The position numbers were made by a program, and so were the translations under genes. This document shows, in pieces, positions 13,527 to 26,993 of a stretch of 64,000 bases of DNA; within the stretch, counting starts at the first letter, position 1, and every line of letters starts with the position of its first letter. The DNA lies in assembly GCF_018446385.1 (NCBI RefSeq), contig NC_056002.1, positions 10,798,894 to 10,862,893 of the forward strand. The letters are read 5' to 3'. The stretch is from Zingiber officinale. Lineage: Eukaryota; Streptophyta; Magnoliopsida; Zingiberales; Zingiberaceae. Below the pieces are notes generated by a model. It was not told the DNA's origin and did not search any database. It worked only from the letters and a program-made list of their open reading frames with translations.

Positions 13527-14362
13527 TGATCCTGTCCGAACCAGGGGTCAACGAACGCTGGGAACGTGGCGCTCCCTGGTGAATCCTCGAGTGCTCCGGC
13601 GAACCTGCAACAAAACCGAGCCGGGAGGGGTGTCCCGGCGACGGCCCTCCGACGCTCAAGTCAGACGAGGGAATAGATGAAGGAAGTGGCTCAAAGATGA
13701 AGACTCGTGTATCTCCGGTTGAAGAAGTGGAGGCCTTATATAGACTTCTGAGGAGGCTGATGTACATATACCGAGGCACACACACGTGTCCTCAACCCAT
13801 ACCCAGTATGGGCTTGTCAGAGGAGCTTGCCTGACTCCTTACTGCTACAGTACGAGCACGTCTTTGATGGGACAGTGAGCATGTCTTTGATGGGACAATG
13901 AGCCCATGTCCTTGATGGGACAGTGAGCCTGTCTTTGATGGGACAGTGAGCCCATGTCCTTGATGGGACAGTGAGCCCATGTCTTAGGATCCTGCATATC
14001 ATCTGCTGTCAGAAGATGTTCCTATCCTTGCCTTTTCTTACTCCCCGTCAATCGTCCGACCGGTCGGCCGTTTCCTCGCGTCCGGCCGATCGGATGTTCT
14101 GATCCGCGCGGGAGCTTCCGGGTCATGTGCTCTGGACTGTTCGCAGCGTTGATGTTTTATTCCTTCGGCCAAGAAGGCCCTCTGCTCGGCCTTTCCTACT
14201 GTTCATCATGAGCGTCGGAACCCCGCCTCCGGCGGGGTATATTGCTTCCGCTCGGAAGCCTCAGCTGGTCGTCGCCCTCCTTATCCGCTCGGCCAAGGCC
14301 TTTGGCCCTCCTCGCGGCGTTGACTCTGCTAAATGGGGTCCCCCATTCTTACTACCGGATCA
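13527..14362 (-). repeat. Tat element A 3' LTR
   Basis: 836 bp, TGATCC...GGATCA, nearly identical to 26158-26993. A tandem repeat built on the unit ttgatgggacagtgagc lies at about 13861-13985. The polypurine tract GAAGAGGAGGCAAG (minus strand) abuts it at 14363-14376. Confidence 0.93.
13861..13985. repeat. short tandem repeat inside the Tat A LTR
   Basis: About five units of 18-26 bp, each containing ttgatgggaca(g/a)tgagc followed by catgtc or ccatgtc. The same array is in the other LTR at about 26492-26610. Confidence 0.85.
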
Positions 14363-15064
14363 CTTGCCTCCTCTTCAAGTCTAGTCGAAGGAGGCAGTGA
14401 GTCCGACTGACTGGACTATGTGTCCGAACGGGCGGTCGTCATCTTACCGCCGCTTATGATATACCTAGAGCCGTTCGGCCCTCATAACTCATCACCCGCT
14501 CGGCTCTTCGTTCTGAATGTCTGGGCCTCCAGCGTGGATGTTTGCTTGTCTAAATCTTCTCGAAAATCGCACAAATCTTTTCCATTAAGTCGAAGCATGC
14601 GCGGCATGGGCGCATTAATTGCGCCTGGTGACAGAGTGCCACGTGGCTCTTCTCGCGTGGCGGTGATGATCCGTATGATGGGACGCGATTACTTTGAAAT
14701 GGACGGTTAGATGATAACCTCGTCTCTCGTGACTTGCATCCGACGGACGAGGTCGATCAGCCTCGTTCGCATAAAGCCTTCGTCTCCACCCTTACGCCGC
14801 ATTTCTCTGTTTCATCGCTCGTCCTCCGTCGAAGGTGCCCGCGGCTGCTTCATTCCGGTTGTCCTAGCTTTCGCCTCTTGGTGGTTTTCGGCTTTCTGGT
14901 GATCTTCTCCGTTCACCTTTCCTCAGTAAGCTTCTCCCTTCCTTTCGTTCGGCCTTTCCTTTTCGCGTGGAACTCCTTTCGTTCCCCTGCTTGCGAACTC
15001 TTGTCTGTCCTCCGTTTCCGAGTTTCCTTCGGCTTCCTTCTTTCTTTTTCTTGATACTTCAGTC

Positions 15065-18000
15065 ATGGCAAGTACTTCCGTACCCACTGTGGATGTTCAT
15101 GGCCCTTGGTATATGACCATGGAGAGTCGGTTTGATGAAGAGGGTGCTCGGCGTCTTGTTCGGACGTATGGGATCCCTGATGACCATGAAATAATTATAG
15201 CCGACCCGGCCGATCGGCCCCATAACCCGCCGATCGGTACCATTTGCTTTTTTCTGGACCAATTTCAGGGCGGCCTTAGATTTCCTACCCATCCCTTTAT
15301 TTTGGAGGTTTGTAATTATTTCCGCATCCCGCTCGGCCAACTTGTGCCGAACTCCTTTAGGTTGCTGAGCGGGATGGTTGTCCTCTTTAAGCTGCACAGT
15401 ATCCCACTTGACCCCAAAATATTCCACTTCTTCTTCTACCCCAAACAATCCGAGCTAGGCACTTTCATTTTCCAAAGTAGAATAGGCTTTAAATTTTTTG
15501 ATAATATGTCGACTTCCAACAAGCACTGGAAGGAGTTTTTCTTCTATATCCGACTTCCCGAGCGGCCAACATTCAGAACCAAATGGCAGACCGCTGTGCC
15601 GACCCAGCTGGAGCTCGGCAAATTCAGAAGCAATCCGGCCTACCTTCATGCGGCGAACTGGTTGTCTTGTCAGCGGTACAAAATCGACCAGTTGCTTCTC
15701 AAGGGGGTGTTATACATTTTCGGATTATCTCCCGTTCGGGCTAATCTCCCCTACCGCATGAGTAAGGACTTTTTACTCTCTTCACCTTTTTTGTCTAACT
15801 GATTTTAATTTCTTCCATTGCAGCTGAAGTCATGTGGCGCTCCAAGGCCACCGATCATCTGAAGTTGAAGGCCGTGGAAATTGAGGCGGCGACTAAAAAA
15901 GAACTCGCCGAGTGGAGCTACCGGAGAGGGGGGGACGCAGTCCGCCCCTGAAACAGAAGTTACCCCATCCGCTTCAACGGAAGTTGAGGCGGACCCTGTT
16001 TCCTCTGCCCCAGCCGAGCTGGGGGTCCCCCAGGTCGGGGATCCCCCACTGGAAGTTCGGCGAAAACGTCAAAGAGACTCCAGCCTTCCGCCGACCCAAG
16101 AGGGTGTTGGTTGCTACTCGGAAAACCTATAGGTTCCACTGTACAAAAATTTTGTACAAAGGTCTGAACCTTTTCCTAGCTACCATGTGTTCTTTTAAAT
16201 TAAATTTTGGATCGCCTGCGGAACTTAACACGTTTGATCCAAAACTTAACCTATTTGTTCTTTTAGGTTTTGACTTGGATCTCCTGCGGAACTTAACACG
16301 TTCGACCCAAGTCTCCTTAAGTTACTAATTCCATTAAATATTAATTTCCATAAAAGGTTCCCAGTACTGACGTGGCGAGGCACATGGCCTTCTTGGATAT
16401 GGGAGCAACCACCACCGACTAGACAAAACCTTTAATAGAAAACTAATATTTAATTTCCTAAAATAACTTTAGGTTAACCAAAGAGAACAATCAAATCACA
16501 AGGAAAAGAAAGAAACAAAAGAACACAACTTCGAAAAAACATATTCGAAATACTAGAACGTAAGCCTCTTGTATTTGGTATTATTTCCATAAATAACTAG
16601 CATGATGCGGAAATAAAAATTACTAGTTATACCTTGTAGAAAAACCTCTTGATCTTCTACCGTATTCCTCTTCTAACCTCGGACGTTGTGTGGGCAACGA
16701 TCTTCCGAGACGAGAAACCACCAATCACCTTCTTCTCCTCCTAGCTAGGTTCGGCCAACAAAGAGGAAGCTTCACCAAGGAAGAAAATCAAAATACTAAC
16801 CAAGCTCCAAGAGATGCTAGCTTTCTCTCCTTCTTCTTCTTCTTCTCCGAGTAATATCCGGCCACCACAAGAGCTCCAAGGAAGGGAGAGAGGTTCGGCC
16901 ACCACAAAGAGGAAGAAGAGAAGAGAGGATGGCCGGCCACAATACCAAGGAAAAGAGGGAGAGAAAATAATAGAGGTTGTGTCTCATGAAGGCACCCCTA
17001 CCCCTTCTTTTATATTCCTTGGCCTAGGCAAATTAGGAAATTTAATTACAATAAAATTTCCTTAATTTTTCTTGACATGAATTAATTGAGAAAAATAAAA
17101 CAAAATTTCCCAATTAACTTGAGATGGCCGGCCACATCATTGGAAACAAAAGAGGACAAGTTTTAATCAACAATTAAAACTTTCTAATTTGTTTCCGGAA
17201 ATTTTTAAAAAATAAAATTTCTCTTTAAAATCTCTTCATGGTTGATAAAAGGAAATTTCTATAATTTTAATTTTATCAACATGTGAATAATTTTTAAAGA
17301 AAAAATAAAACATCTCTCCAATCTACAAATAAGGAAAGAGATCTAATCTCTTTCTTTAATCTTTTGTAGATCTTTTACAAGAGAGATATTTTAATTTTAA
17401 TTCTCTTTAAAATATATCTTCCACATAATAATAAAAATTAAAATTAAATTTCTTTTTAATTTTATTTGGCCGGCCCTACTAGCTTGGGTTCAAGCTAGGG
17501 CCGGCCACCCAATAATATACCTAGGCCGGCCCTAGCTTGGTTCCCAAGCTAGCTTGGCCGGCCCCTTATTGGTGGGTATAGAAGGTGGGTATAGGTGGGT
17601 ATAGAACTCTATAAATAAGAGGCTACGATAGGGACCGAGAGGAGGAATTGATTTTGGTCTCCCGATAAAATTAAGCATCCCGTGTTCGCCCCGAACACAC
17701 AACTTAATTTTATCAATGATAATTCATTCCACTAGAGAACTATCATTGAACTACCGCACCAATCCCAAATTACATTTTTGGGCTCCTTCTTATTATGTGT
17801 GTTAGTCTCCCTGTGTTTAAGATATCGAATGTCCACTAATTAAGTGAGTTACTGACAACTCATTTAATTAATATCTAAGTCCAAGAGTAGTACCACTCAA
17901 CCTTATTGTCATGTCGGACTAAGTCCACCTGCAGGGTTTAACATGACAATCTTTATGAGCTCCTCTTGAGGACATTATCAACCTAGTATCTCTAGGACAC

Positions 18001-19623
18001 AGTTTCCTTCTATAATCAACAACACACACTATAAGTAATACCATTTCCCAACTTATCGGGTTTATTGATTCAACGAACTAAATCTCACCCATTGATAAAT
18101 TAAAGAAATAAATATCAAATATATGTGCTTGTTATTATATTAGGATTAAGAGCACACACTTCCATAATAACTGAGGTCTTTGTTCCTTTATAAAGTCAGT
18201 ATAAAAGAAACGACCTCAAATGGTCCTACTCAATACACTCTGAGTGTACTAGTGTAATTATATAGTCAAGATAAACTAATATCTAATTACACTACGACCT
18301 TCTAATGGTTTGTTCCTTTTCCATTTTGGTCGTGAGCTACTGTTTATAATTTATAAGGTACTGATAACATCATCTTCTATATGTGACACCACATACTATG
18401 TTATCTACAATATAAATTAAATGAACAACTACAAACAAATGTAGATAATTAGACCAAATGTGATTCTTTATTCATAATAAATGTTTACAAAGCTTAGGCT
18501 TTCAGTATACATTCCAACAGAGGGTGGACCACATGCGCCGATCGGGGTAGCTTCGCCAGATCGCACGCCGTCGCAGATAGGGACTCCAGTGGCCTCGCCC
18601 ACCGCACAGCCCTCTGGTTCTCCTCCACGAACTCGCCGTCGCTTACGACGGTTGGGCGAAACCTCTACCATAGGGGAGTCCTCGGGCAAGGCGAGTGCGG
18701 CCGAGGAAACGCCGTCCGGCCACCCGACCATCAAGACTACCCTCCGATTTCCATTGGAAGAATATTTGCTGTCCGTCGATCGGCCATCAAGCCCCGTACA
18801 TGAAATAACCCTGACGGGTCCGCTCGCCAAGCTCTTCGAGGATGCCCAGATTCAAGTGGCCCTCATGACGCCTAAGCAGCTCGGCGATAACAACATGCAG
18901 CAGGCCACTCAGGTGAATTCATTTTTCTTTCTGTGCCATGCTACTGTCCGGTTCCTCATTTTATTATTTTCCTTACAGCGCTGGGCTGAGCAAATCGCCA
19001 CTAGCCATCGGCTAGCCGAGCTGGAGGATCTCCTAGAGAAACTCCAAGTGTCGGGGGGTCCATCGGCCGAGCGGGAGAAACAAGCCCGCGAGGCCGAACA
19101 GAAGAAGGCCGCCGACCTGTCTACAGAGGTGGCTCGGCTAGAGGGCCAAATCAAGAAGCGCGAAGCGGATGCCAAACGCTCTACTGCTTGGAAGAAGCGA
19201 GCGATAGCTGATCTGGACAAGATGAAAGTAGATGTCCGTGCGCTAGATCAGCGATCCAAGGATCTGGAGGCCCAGCTGAACGCCGAACGGGAAGACCGTT
19301 CGGCAGAACGCACAAAGGCTGAAATGGACTTGAAGGCAGTCCAAGATTCCTTAACTGCTTCCCGGGCGGTACTCAGAAAATATAAGGAGGGAGAGCCGAG
19401 CCGCCTAGTAGCAGCGTGCCAGGACTACCTCCGCTCGGAACGATTCGGCGCAAAATTCGGCGGCAACGTCTCATCAACCTTCGCCGAGGCGGTCAAGGTC
19501 ACCGTGGCGTACTTGAAGAAGGGTGGCCACCTTCCTACGGGAATGCACATTCCCGCCTCCGACCTGGCGGCCATGATTGACGATATCTCGGATGCCTTTT
19601 TCAATTTTGAGGACCCGGAGTGA
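15065..19623 (+). pseudogene. antisense additional gene of Tat element A (PF04195-like head, coiled-coil tail), interrupted
   Basis: Runs opposite to gag-pol. Exon 1, 15065-15761, encodes about 232 residues resembling the 'putative gypsy type transposon' family (PF04195): GPWYMTMESRF, GLRFPTHPFILEVCNYF, FYPKQSELGTF, YIFGLSPV. The intron is 15762-15823. Exon 2, from 15824, holds a Pro/Ser-rich and basic linker, is cut by a solo LTR at 16105-18519, and resumes at 18525-18912. The intron 18913-18978 stays in frame if unspliced. Exon 3, 18979-19623, is a long Lys/Glu/Ala coiled coil ending FEDPE. A frame change is needed near 15880-15900. Element B carries the same gene with exon 1 of exactly the same length (697 bases). 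The function is unknown; it resembles the antisense extra ORFs known from Tat elements such as Grande gene 23. Confidence 0.8.
16105..18519 (-). mobile_element. solo LTR (2.4 kb) inside the antisense gene of Tat A
   Basis: Flanked by gaggg at 16100-16104 and 18520-18524. On the minus strand it starts TGTTGGAATGTATACTGAAA and ends GTAGCAACCAACA, a typical plant copia LTR. No internal region or second LTR is present. It contains several aggccggcc-rich patches at 17460-17570 and a TATA-like ctctataaataag near 17608. Excising it rejoins the antisense exon. Confidence 0.88.
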
Positions 19624-19949
19624 GGCGAGTTCTTCCAAGTACTTACTGTATTTCATCCGCTCGGCGGATGTAAAATTTTTGTACGTGCCGTTCGGCCTAA
19701 TTGTATTCCTTTGCTTCCATTTTTGTCGGTCCTTTATTGCCCTCTTCTGTCTATTTGGTGCTCATTTGTAGAGTTAGTTAAGCTATACGTGTCTCCCACT
19801 AGACAACCGATCAGGTTAATCAATTAACTCGTTTTCCTCGAAATCGTTTAGCGCTTGGCTATACTGTTTGCATTCAGTGAATGCGAAGTATTAACAAACC
19901 GACGACCGATCGGACTTAAACAATTTAGTTTTTGCGAATGCTCGTTGCG

Positions 19950-20745
19950 CGGATGTTTATAGACAATCGGCGCGGTTCTCGATTTTTAACGACGGAGCTC
20001 GTCGGTCTTCCGCTCGGGGATTTATAGACGCCGGCTCGTCTCTCGATATTTAACGTCGGTGCTCGACGGCGCGGATATTTATAGCCGGTCGGCGCGGCTC
20101 TCGATTTTTAACGACGGGGCTCGTCGATCTTCCGCTCGGGGGGTTTATAGACGCCGGCTTGTCTCTCGATATTTAACGACGGAGCTCGTCGGTCTCCCGG
20201 TCGGAGGGTTTATAGACGCCGGCTCGTCTCTCGATCTTTAACGACGGAGCTCGTCGACGCGGATATTTATAGCCGGTCGGCGCGACTCTCGATGTTTAAC
20301 GACGAAGCTCGTCGGTCTCCCGCTCGGAGGGTTTATAGACGCCGGCTCGTCTCTCGATCTTTAACGACGGAGCTCGTCGGCACGGATATTTATAGCCGGT
20401 CGGCGCGGCTCTCGATGTTTAACGACGGAGCTCGTCGGTGCGGATATTTATAGCCGGTCGGCGCGGCTCTCGATGTTTAACGACGGGGCTCGTCGGTCTC
20501 CCGCTCGGAGGGTTTATAGACGCCGGCTTGTCTCTCGATATTTAACGACGGAGCTCGTCGGCGCGGATATTTATAGCCGGTCGGCGCGGCTCTACGGTTT
20601 AACGTCTGGGCTAGACGGTCTCCCGCTCGGAGGGTTTATAGACGCCGGTTCGTCTCTTGATATTTAACGACGGAGCTCGTCGGCGCGGATATTTATAGCC
20701 GGTCGGCGCGGCTCTACGGTTTAACGTCTGGGCTAGACAGCCTTC
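19950..20745. repeat. tandem array, alternating monomers of about 65 and 58 bp (Tat element A)
   Basis: About 13 units in two forms. One contains gggtttatagacgccggctc, the other ggatatttatagccggtcgg; both end with a ttaacgacggagctcgtcgg type segment. The array lies between the antisense gene and the integrase end of pol, equivalent in position to the array of element B at 58680-59995. Each monomer holds two short self-complementary segments (see findings). Confidence 0.9.
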
Positions 20746-23700
20746 AAGGCTAACTCCTTACCAGGTCGAGCGACCTTGGCCTTCATAACTCATCTCGTGC
20801 TTGAACTATTTTTATGCCCGGCCGAACAGCACGGGTCATACACCCTTTCCTCCCAGCTTGGAGAACGTACTCCTGGCCGAACGACTCAGGATTTGCTTCG
20901 TCGAGCACCTTGGCTCGACCAATATACCTCCGTCTGAACGGCACGGAGCCTTCGTTCATCGGTGACGGTGCCATATATTTGTTCTCTTGATTCTTCATTT
21001 CTGCATTTCCAGTATTCGGTCGAAAAAAGTACACAGGATGATTTACACTGGTACACCTTTCATCCCGCCCGATAAGGCTGGAGGTGGTTCGTGCTCCACG
21101 GCCTATCCAACTGCCGACCGTCTTCATCCTCCAAATAATACGCACCCGAGCGGAGTTTTTCGGTGATTTTGAAGGGACCTGCCCACGGAGCTTCAAGCTT
21201 GCCGACGTCGCCGACCAGTTTGACTTTTTTCCAGACAAGGTCGCCGACCTGGAATGACGCGGCGGTTGTAGTTTTGCTTCATTCGTTGACGGTATGCCAT
21301 CAGCCGAACAGATGCCTTGGCTCGCTCCTCGTCAATCAAATCCAGCTCCATGTTCCTCCGATCGGCGTTGCCTTCATCGTACAATTGGACCCGGACGGAC
21401 TCGACGCCGACTTCAACTGGATGAAAAGGTGTGACGCCCGTTGCTTCCTTAGGAGTCGTCCGGATGGCCCATAAAACGCCCGGCACTTCATCCGGCCAAC
21501 TCCCCCCCACGTGGTCGAGCCGAGTGCGTAGAATACGGAGAATTTCCCGGTTGGCTACTTCGGCTTGACCGTTGCTTTGGGGGTATGCCACGGACGTGAA
21601 GTGTTGCTCGATGCCGTAGCTTTTGCACCAATCTTCTAGCACCTTCCCTGTGAATTGCCGCCCATTGTCGGAAACCAACCGGCGAGGGATACCGAACCTA
21701 CAGATGATGTGTTGCCAGATGAATTTTTTGACCATCTGCTTGGTGATCCTGGCTAGTGGCTCGGCCTCCACCCACTTGGAAAAATAATCGACCGCCACCA
21801 GCAAAAATTTCCTTTGCCCGGTCGCCATCGGGAATGGACCCACAATATCCATTCCCCATTGATCGAACGGACATGAAACGGCTGATGTCTTCATCTCCTC
21901 TGCCGGTCGGTGCGAGAAGTTGTGATACTTCTGGCATGAGAGGCACGTAGATACTATCCGAGCGGCGTCTATTTGTAAGGTTGGCCAAAAATATCCAGCT
22001 AGCAAAATCTGCTTGGCTAGTGATCGTCCGCCCGGATGTCCTCCACACGATCCTTGATGTACCTCTTGGAGGATGTAAGCCGAGTCTTCCGAGCTCACAC
22101 ACTTCAACAGCGGGCGAGAGAAAGCCTTCTTGTAGAGCTGATCGCCGATGAGTGTGAACCGACCGGCCCTCCTCCTGAGCAGCTGGGCTTCTTCCCGATC
22201 GGCAGAAGTGGTGCCCGAGCGCAAAAACTCTATGATGGGTGTCCTCCAGTCGTCCGGAAATCTGAGGCCTTCCATCCGGTCAACATGTGCCACCAAAGAT
22301 ACTTGTTCCATTAGCTTCGGGATAATGACCGGCGTCATAGAACTTGCTAGTTTGGCCAACTCATCGGCTACCTGGTTCTCCGTTCGGGGAATCTTCTTGA
22401 TAAGAACCTTGCGGAAATTAGCTTTGAAAGACGCCTTCAACTATTTGAAGGTGCCTTAAAGTTGGCAAAGCAACTGTGAATCTGAATAAAGTGTCACCTG
22501 ACCGGCTCCCACATGCCGTGCTGCCTGTAATCCGGCTATGAGGGCCTCATACTCTACTTCATTGTTGGTAGCTTTATAATCCAGCCGGATGGATAAGTGC
22601 ACCTTTTCTTCTTGAGGCGAGAGCAGTAATATTCCAATCCCACTTCCGAGCCGAGTGGAAGACCCATCCACATATATTCTCCATAGAGCTTCCGGCTCTG
22701 GCTTTTGCACTTCGGTCACGAAATCAGCCAAGGATTGCGCTTTGATCGCCGAGCGGGGCTGGTATTGGATGTCAAATTCACTTAGTTCTGTCGTCCATTT
22801 GATGAGCCGTCCGGATGCTTCTGGATTCAACAGCACCCTTCCTAGCGGGCTATTCGTCCGGACAATGATGGTGTGAGCCAAGAAATATGGTCGAAGACGC
22901 CGAGCGGCTAGAACTAAAGCAAAGGCCAACTTCTCGAGCCCGGTGTAACGAGATTCAACATCTTTTAAAATATGGCTCAGAAAATACACCGGCTGCTCTT
23001 CGCCGCTCGCCCTCACAAGTGCTGAGCCTACAGCATGCTCAGTTGACGACAGATAAATATAAAGTGACTCACCCCCGATCGGCTTGGCAAGTATAGGCAG
23101 AGAATTAAGATATGTCTTCAATTCTTCGAATGCTCGGTCACATTCTTCATCCCACTGGAACTTAGTAGCCTTGCGCAGGATCTTGAAGAATGGTAGGCTC
23201 CGGTCGGCGGTTTTGGAGATGAATATGAACAAATCAGTTATCCGACCGGTCAACCGCTGCACTTCCCTTGTATTTCTTGGAGGCGGCATGTCTTGCAGAG
23301 CTTTCACCTTGCTGGGATTAGCTTCGATTCCCCGCTCGGTCACTATGTATCCCAAGAAACGCCCTCCTTTTGTTCCGAACAGGCACTTTTGAGGATTTAG
23401 ATTGACTCCATATTTGCGAAGCGTTCGGAAGGTTTCTTCCATGTCCTTGAAGAGATCGGCCGCTCGGGCGGACTTGATAAGAATGTCGTCCACATAAACT
23501 TCCAGATTCCGCCAGATCTGCTCCTTGAACACTTTACTCATCAAGCGTTGATAGGTGGCCCCGGCATTCTTCAATCCGAACGGCATCACATTGTAGCAAT
23601 ATGTGCCGTCGGCCGTTACGAAGCTTACTTTTTCTTGATCTTCCCGGGCGAGCGGCACTTGATGATAGCCTTAGTAGGCGTCAAGCATACAAATTAATTC

Positions 23701-26112
23701 GCAGCCGGCCGTAGAATCCACCAGCTGATCTATCCGGGGCAGGGGATAAAAATCTTTAGGGCATGCTTTGTTTAAGTCCCGAAAGTCGATACAGACTCTC
23801 CACTTGCCGCCCGGCTTGGAGACTAATTCTACATTAGCCAGCAAGCTCGGGAACTGCACTTCGCGTATATGGCCGACCTCCAGAAGTTTCTCTACTTCCG
23901 CCCGGACGATTGCATTCTGCTCGGCACTGAAATCCCTTTTCCTCTGCTTCACTGGACGAGCGTCCGGTCGGACATGCAACTCATGCTGCGCTATGCTTGG
24001 GGAAATTCCGGGCAACTCATGTGTCGACCAGACGAAGACATCATGATTTCGTTGGAGGCATTGGATCAGCTCCTCCTTCTGCTCCTCCTCCAGATCAGAG
24101 GCAATAAAAGTCGTGTTCTCCGATCGGGTCGGATGGATCTGAACTTCCTCCTTTTCATCATAAATTAAAGCAGGAGGTTTCTCGGTTATGGCTTGCACCT
24201 CGATCCGGGGCGCCTTCCGAGCGGAACAGCACCGCCGAGCTGCTAGCTGATCTCCACGTACTTCTCCTACTCTATCCTCCACGGGAAATTTGATCTTCTG
24301 GTGGAAGGTGGAGACAACCGCCCGGAACTCGCTGAGCGCCGGTCGTCCCAAAATGACGTTATATGATGAGGGAGAGTCCACCACCACGAAGTTTGCTGTT
24401 CGCGTCCTCCTGAGCGGCTCTTCTCCCAGTGAGATAGCCAGCCGTATTTGTCCGACCGGCTGCACTTCGTTACCCGTGAACCCGTAGAGCGGCGTTATCA
24501 TGGGCAGCAGCTCGGCTCGATCAATTTGCAGCTGATCGAACGCCTTCTTGAATATAATGTTGACCGAGCTCCCTGTGTCAACAAATATGCGATGAATAGT
24601 GTAATTTGCTATTACCGCTTTGATGAGCAGAGCGTCGTCGTGGGGCACTTCTACTCCTTCTAAGTCTCCGGGCCCGAAAGTGATTTCCGGTCCACTTGCC
24701 CGCTCTTGGCTACAACCAACTGCGTGGATCTGTAGCTGCCGGACGCCCGCCTTTCTGGCTCGGTTGGAGTCTCCTCCAGTCGGCCCACCAGCAATAACGT
24801 TGATCTCGCCTCGGGCAATATTGCTTCTATTCTCCTCTTCCCGAGCGGACGGTCGGGACCGTTCTCTGGACGCCCGTCGATTCTCCTGTCTCGGAGACCG
24901 ATGCCGATCGGGCGTCTGTTGATGTCGCCTCTCGGTGCGTGTCCGGTCGGCTTCATGGGTCCTTTGTCTCCTGTCGATGGGAGGAGACCGCCGTTCGGCA
25001 TTCCTGGGAACGGGATTAGCCACGAAGGGAAGACTTCGACAATCCCTCGTGTTGTGCGTATCCGTCTGGTGGAAGGAGCAGAACATAGGGGTCCATCTCT
25101 TCTTTGGCTTGGGCCGAGCGGCAGCTACCTCTTGTACGTGTGATCTGGCATGGGGGGATCGGATTGCTTCAGCCCTCGGTCCTCTTGGCGGTTGATGAGC
25201 GGCCAAGGGTCTCCGCTCGGCAGGAGGAGCCCGTTCGGTTGGTGTTTCTTTCTTCCTGGCTGCCTGCGCTTCCTCCACGTTGATATATTCATTGGCCCGG
25301 TGCAACATATGATCATAATCTTGGGGCGGCTTTCGGATGAGCGACCGGAAGAAGTCCCCGTCCACAAGGCCTTGCGTGAAGGCATTCATCATCGTCTCCG
25401 ATGTGGCCGTTGGAATATCCATCGCCACTTGGTTGAATCGCTGGATGTAAGCTCGAAGCGATTCTCTCGGCTCTTGCTTGATGGCAAACAAGCTGACACT
25501 TGTCTTTTGATAACGCCGACTGCTGGCGAAGTGGTGGAGGAAGGCTGTTCGGAAGTCCTTGAAGCTAGTGATGGATCCGTCCGGCAGCCTCCGAAACCAC
25601 CGTTGAGCCGATCCCGAGAGAGTTGTAAGAAAGACTCGGCACTTTACTCCATCTGTATATTGATGGAGCGTAGCTGTGTTATCGAACTTACCCAGATGAT
25701 CATCCGGGTCTGTTGTTCCATTGTACTCGCCAATCGCCGGGGGCGCGTAATGTTTAGGCAGAGGGTCTCGTAGAATAGCCTCCGAAAATTGGCGATTAAT
25801 CCGCTCGGGAGATAAGTCCGCTCGGGGAGCTTTCCCCTTTCTGGCGTCTCGTCTAGGCATTTCGTCGGAAGAAGATCCTCTATCTCTCCGAGCTGGTACG
25901 GCTTCAGGGGTGCGGAATAAGGCCCGATGGAATGCAACGGTGGCTTGAGGTGCTTCCGCTCGGCCACCCGATGCAGATGTTGCTTGTTGCTTCGGCCGCT
26001 CGGCGGCTGCTTTCTGTTTTAGCTCCATAAGTTTGGCGGCCCTCATCTCGACCAGAGCGTCGAGTTCTTCCGTCGAAAGCGTCACCGTGTGTTGTCGTCC
26101 AGCCTCGTCCAT
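20746..26112 (-). pseudogene. Tat element A gag-pol polyprotein, lightly damaged
   Basis: Read right to left from the ATG at 26112. Gag (about residues 1-430) has the Retrotrans_gag block with YNGTTDPDDHLGKF and WFRRLPDGSI and a Cys/His knuckle near FCSFHQTDTHNTRDC. The aspartic protease has FVDTGSSVN. The RT begins with WRVCIDFRDLNKACPKDFYP and LDAY, where a Gln codon has become TAA at 23671-23673. It continues through GYHQVPL and the catalytic YVDDIL to RNase H (IYVDGSS, NNEVEYEA, SDSQ). Two further stops lie at 22456-22458 and 22441-22443. Integrase at 22440-21193 keeps the DDE residues (DIVGPF, SDNGRQF, NGQAEVANR). A frameshift near 21200 breaks its C-terminal tail, which continues to about 20780. 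The element is probably dead, but recently so. Confidence 0.93.
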
Positions 26113-26138
26113 TGTTCTCTTTCGGATGCAGGTGCGTT

Positions 26139-26154
26139 CCCACAGACGGCGCCA
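26139..26154 (-). promoter_or_regulatory. Tat A primer-binding site
   Basis: On the minus strand TGGCGCCGTCTGTGGG starts three bases after the 5' LTR end. The same 16-mer at the same spacing occurs in element B (62355-62370), and a close variant in the right-edge element (63663-63678). TGGCGCC-type sites are usual in Tat and Athila elements. Confidence 0.85.
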
Positions 26155-26157
26155 AAT

Positions 26158-26993
26158 TGATCCTGTCCGAACCAGGGGTCAACGAACGCTGGGGACGTGG
26201 CGCTCCCTGGTGAATCCTCGAGTGCTCCGGCGAACCTGCAACAAAACCGAGCCGGGAGGGGTGTCCCGGCGACGGCCCTCCGACGCTCAAGTCAGACGAG
26301 GGAATAGATGAAGGAAGTGGCTCAAAGATGAAGACTCGTGTACCTCCGGTTGAAGAAGTGGAGGCCTTATATAGACTTCTGAGGAGGCTGATGTACATAT
26401 ACCGAGGCACACACACGTGTCCTCAACCCATACCCAGTATGGGCTTGTCAGAGGAGCTTGCCTGACTCCTTACTGCTACAGTACGAGCACGTCTTTGATG
26501 GGACAGTGAGCATGTCTTTGATGGGACAGTGAGCCCATGTCCTTGATGGGACAGTGAGCCTGTCTTTGATGGGACAGTGAGCCCATGTCCTTGATGGGAC
26601 AGTGAGCCCATGTCCTAGGATCCTGCATATCATCTGCTGTCAGAAGATGTTCCTATCCTTGCCTTTTCTTACTCCCCGTCAATCGTCCGACCGGTCGGCC
26701 GTTTCCTCGCGTCCGACCGATCGGATGTTCTGATCCGCGCGGGAGCTTCCGGGTCATGTGCTCTGGACTGTTCGCAGCGTTGATGTTTTATTCCTTCGGC
26801 CAAGCAGGCCCTCTGCTCGGCCTTTCCTACTGTTCATCATGAGCGTCGGAACCCCGCCTCCGGCGGGGTATATTGCTTCCGCTCGGAAGCCTCAGCTGGT
26901 CGTCGCCATCCTTATCCGCTCGGCCAAGGCCTTTGGCCCTCCTCGCGGCGTTGACTCTGCTAAATGGGGTCCCCCATTCTTACTGCCGGATCA
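26158..26993 (-). repeat. Tat element A 5' LTR
   Basis: 836 bp, TGATCC...GGATCA, followed on the plus side by the target duplication catgg. Nearly identical to 13527-14362. Confidence 0.94.

Larger units (their letters stand above)
13527..26993 (-). mobile_element. Tat-type Ty3/gypsy element A, 13.5 kb, near-complete
   Basis: Both LTRs are 836 bp (13527-14362 and 26158-26993) with TGATCC...GGATCA ends. The target duplication is catgg at 13522-13526 and 26994-26998. The order on the minus strand is 5' LTR, primer-binding site, gag, protease, RT, RNase H, integrase, tandem array, antisense gene, polypurine tract, 3' LTR. By eye I count about eight substitutions between the LTRs, so insertion was recent compared with the copia host. 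The pol frame has a few stops and a frameshift, and the antisense gene carries a solo LTR. Confidence 0.95.

Noticed and set aside
16814..17065. An 83-codon frame inside the solo LTR at 16105-18519.
   Set aside because: It lies wholly within LTR sequence, is low complexity (Ser, Arg and Glu runs) and shows no domain.
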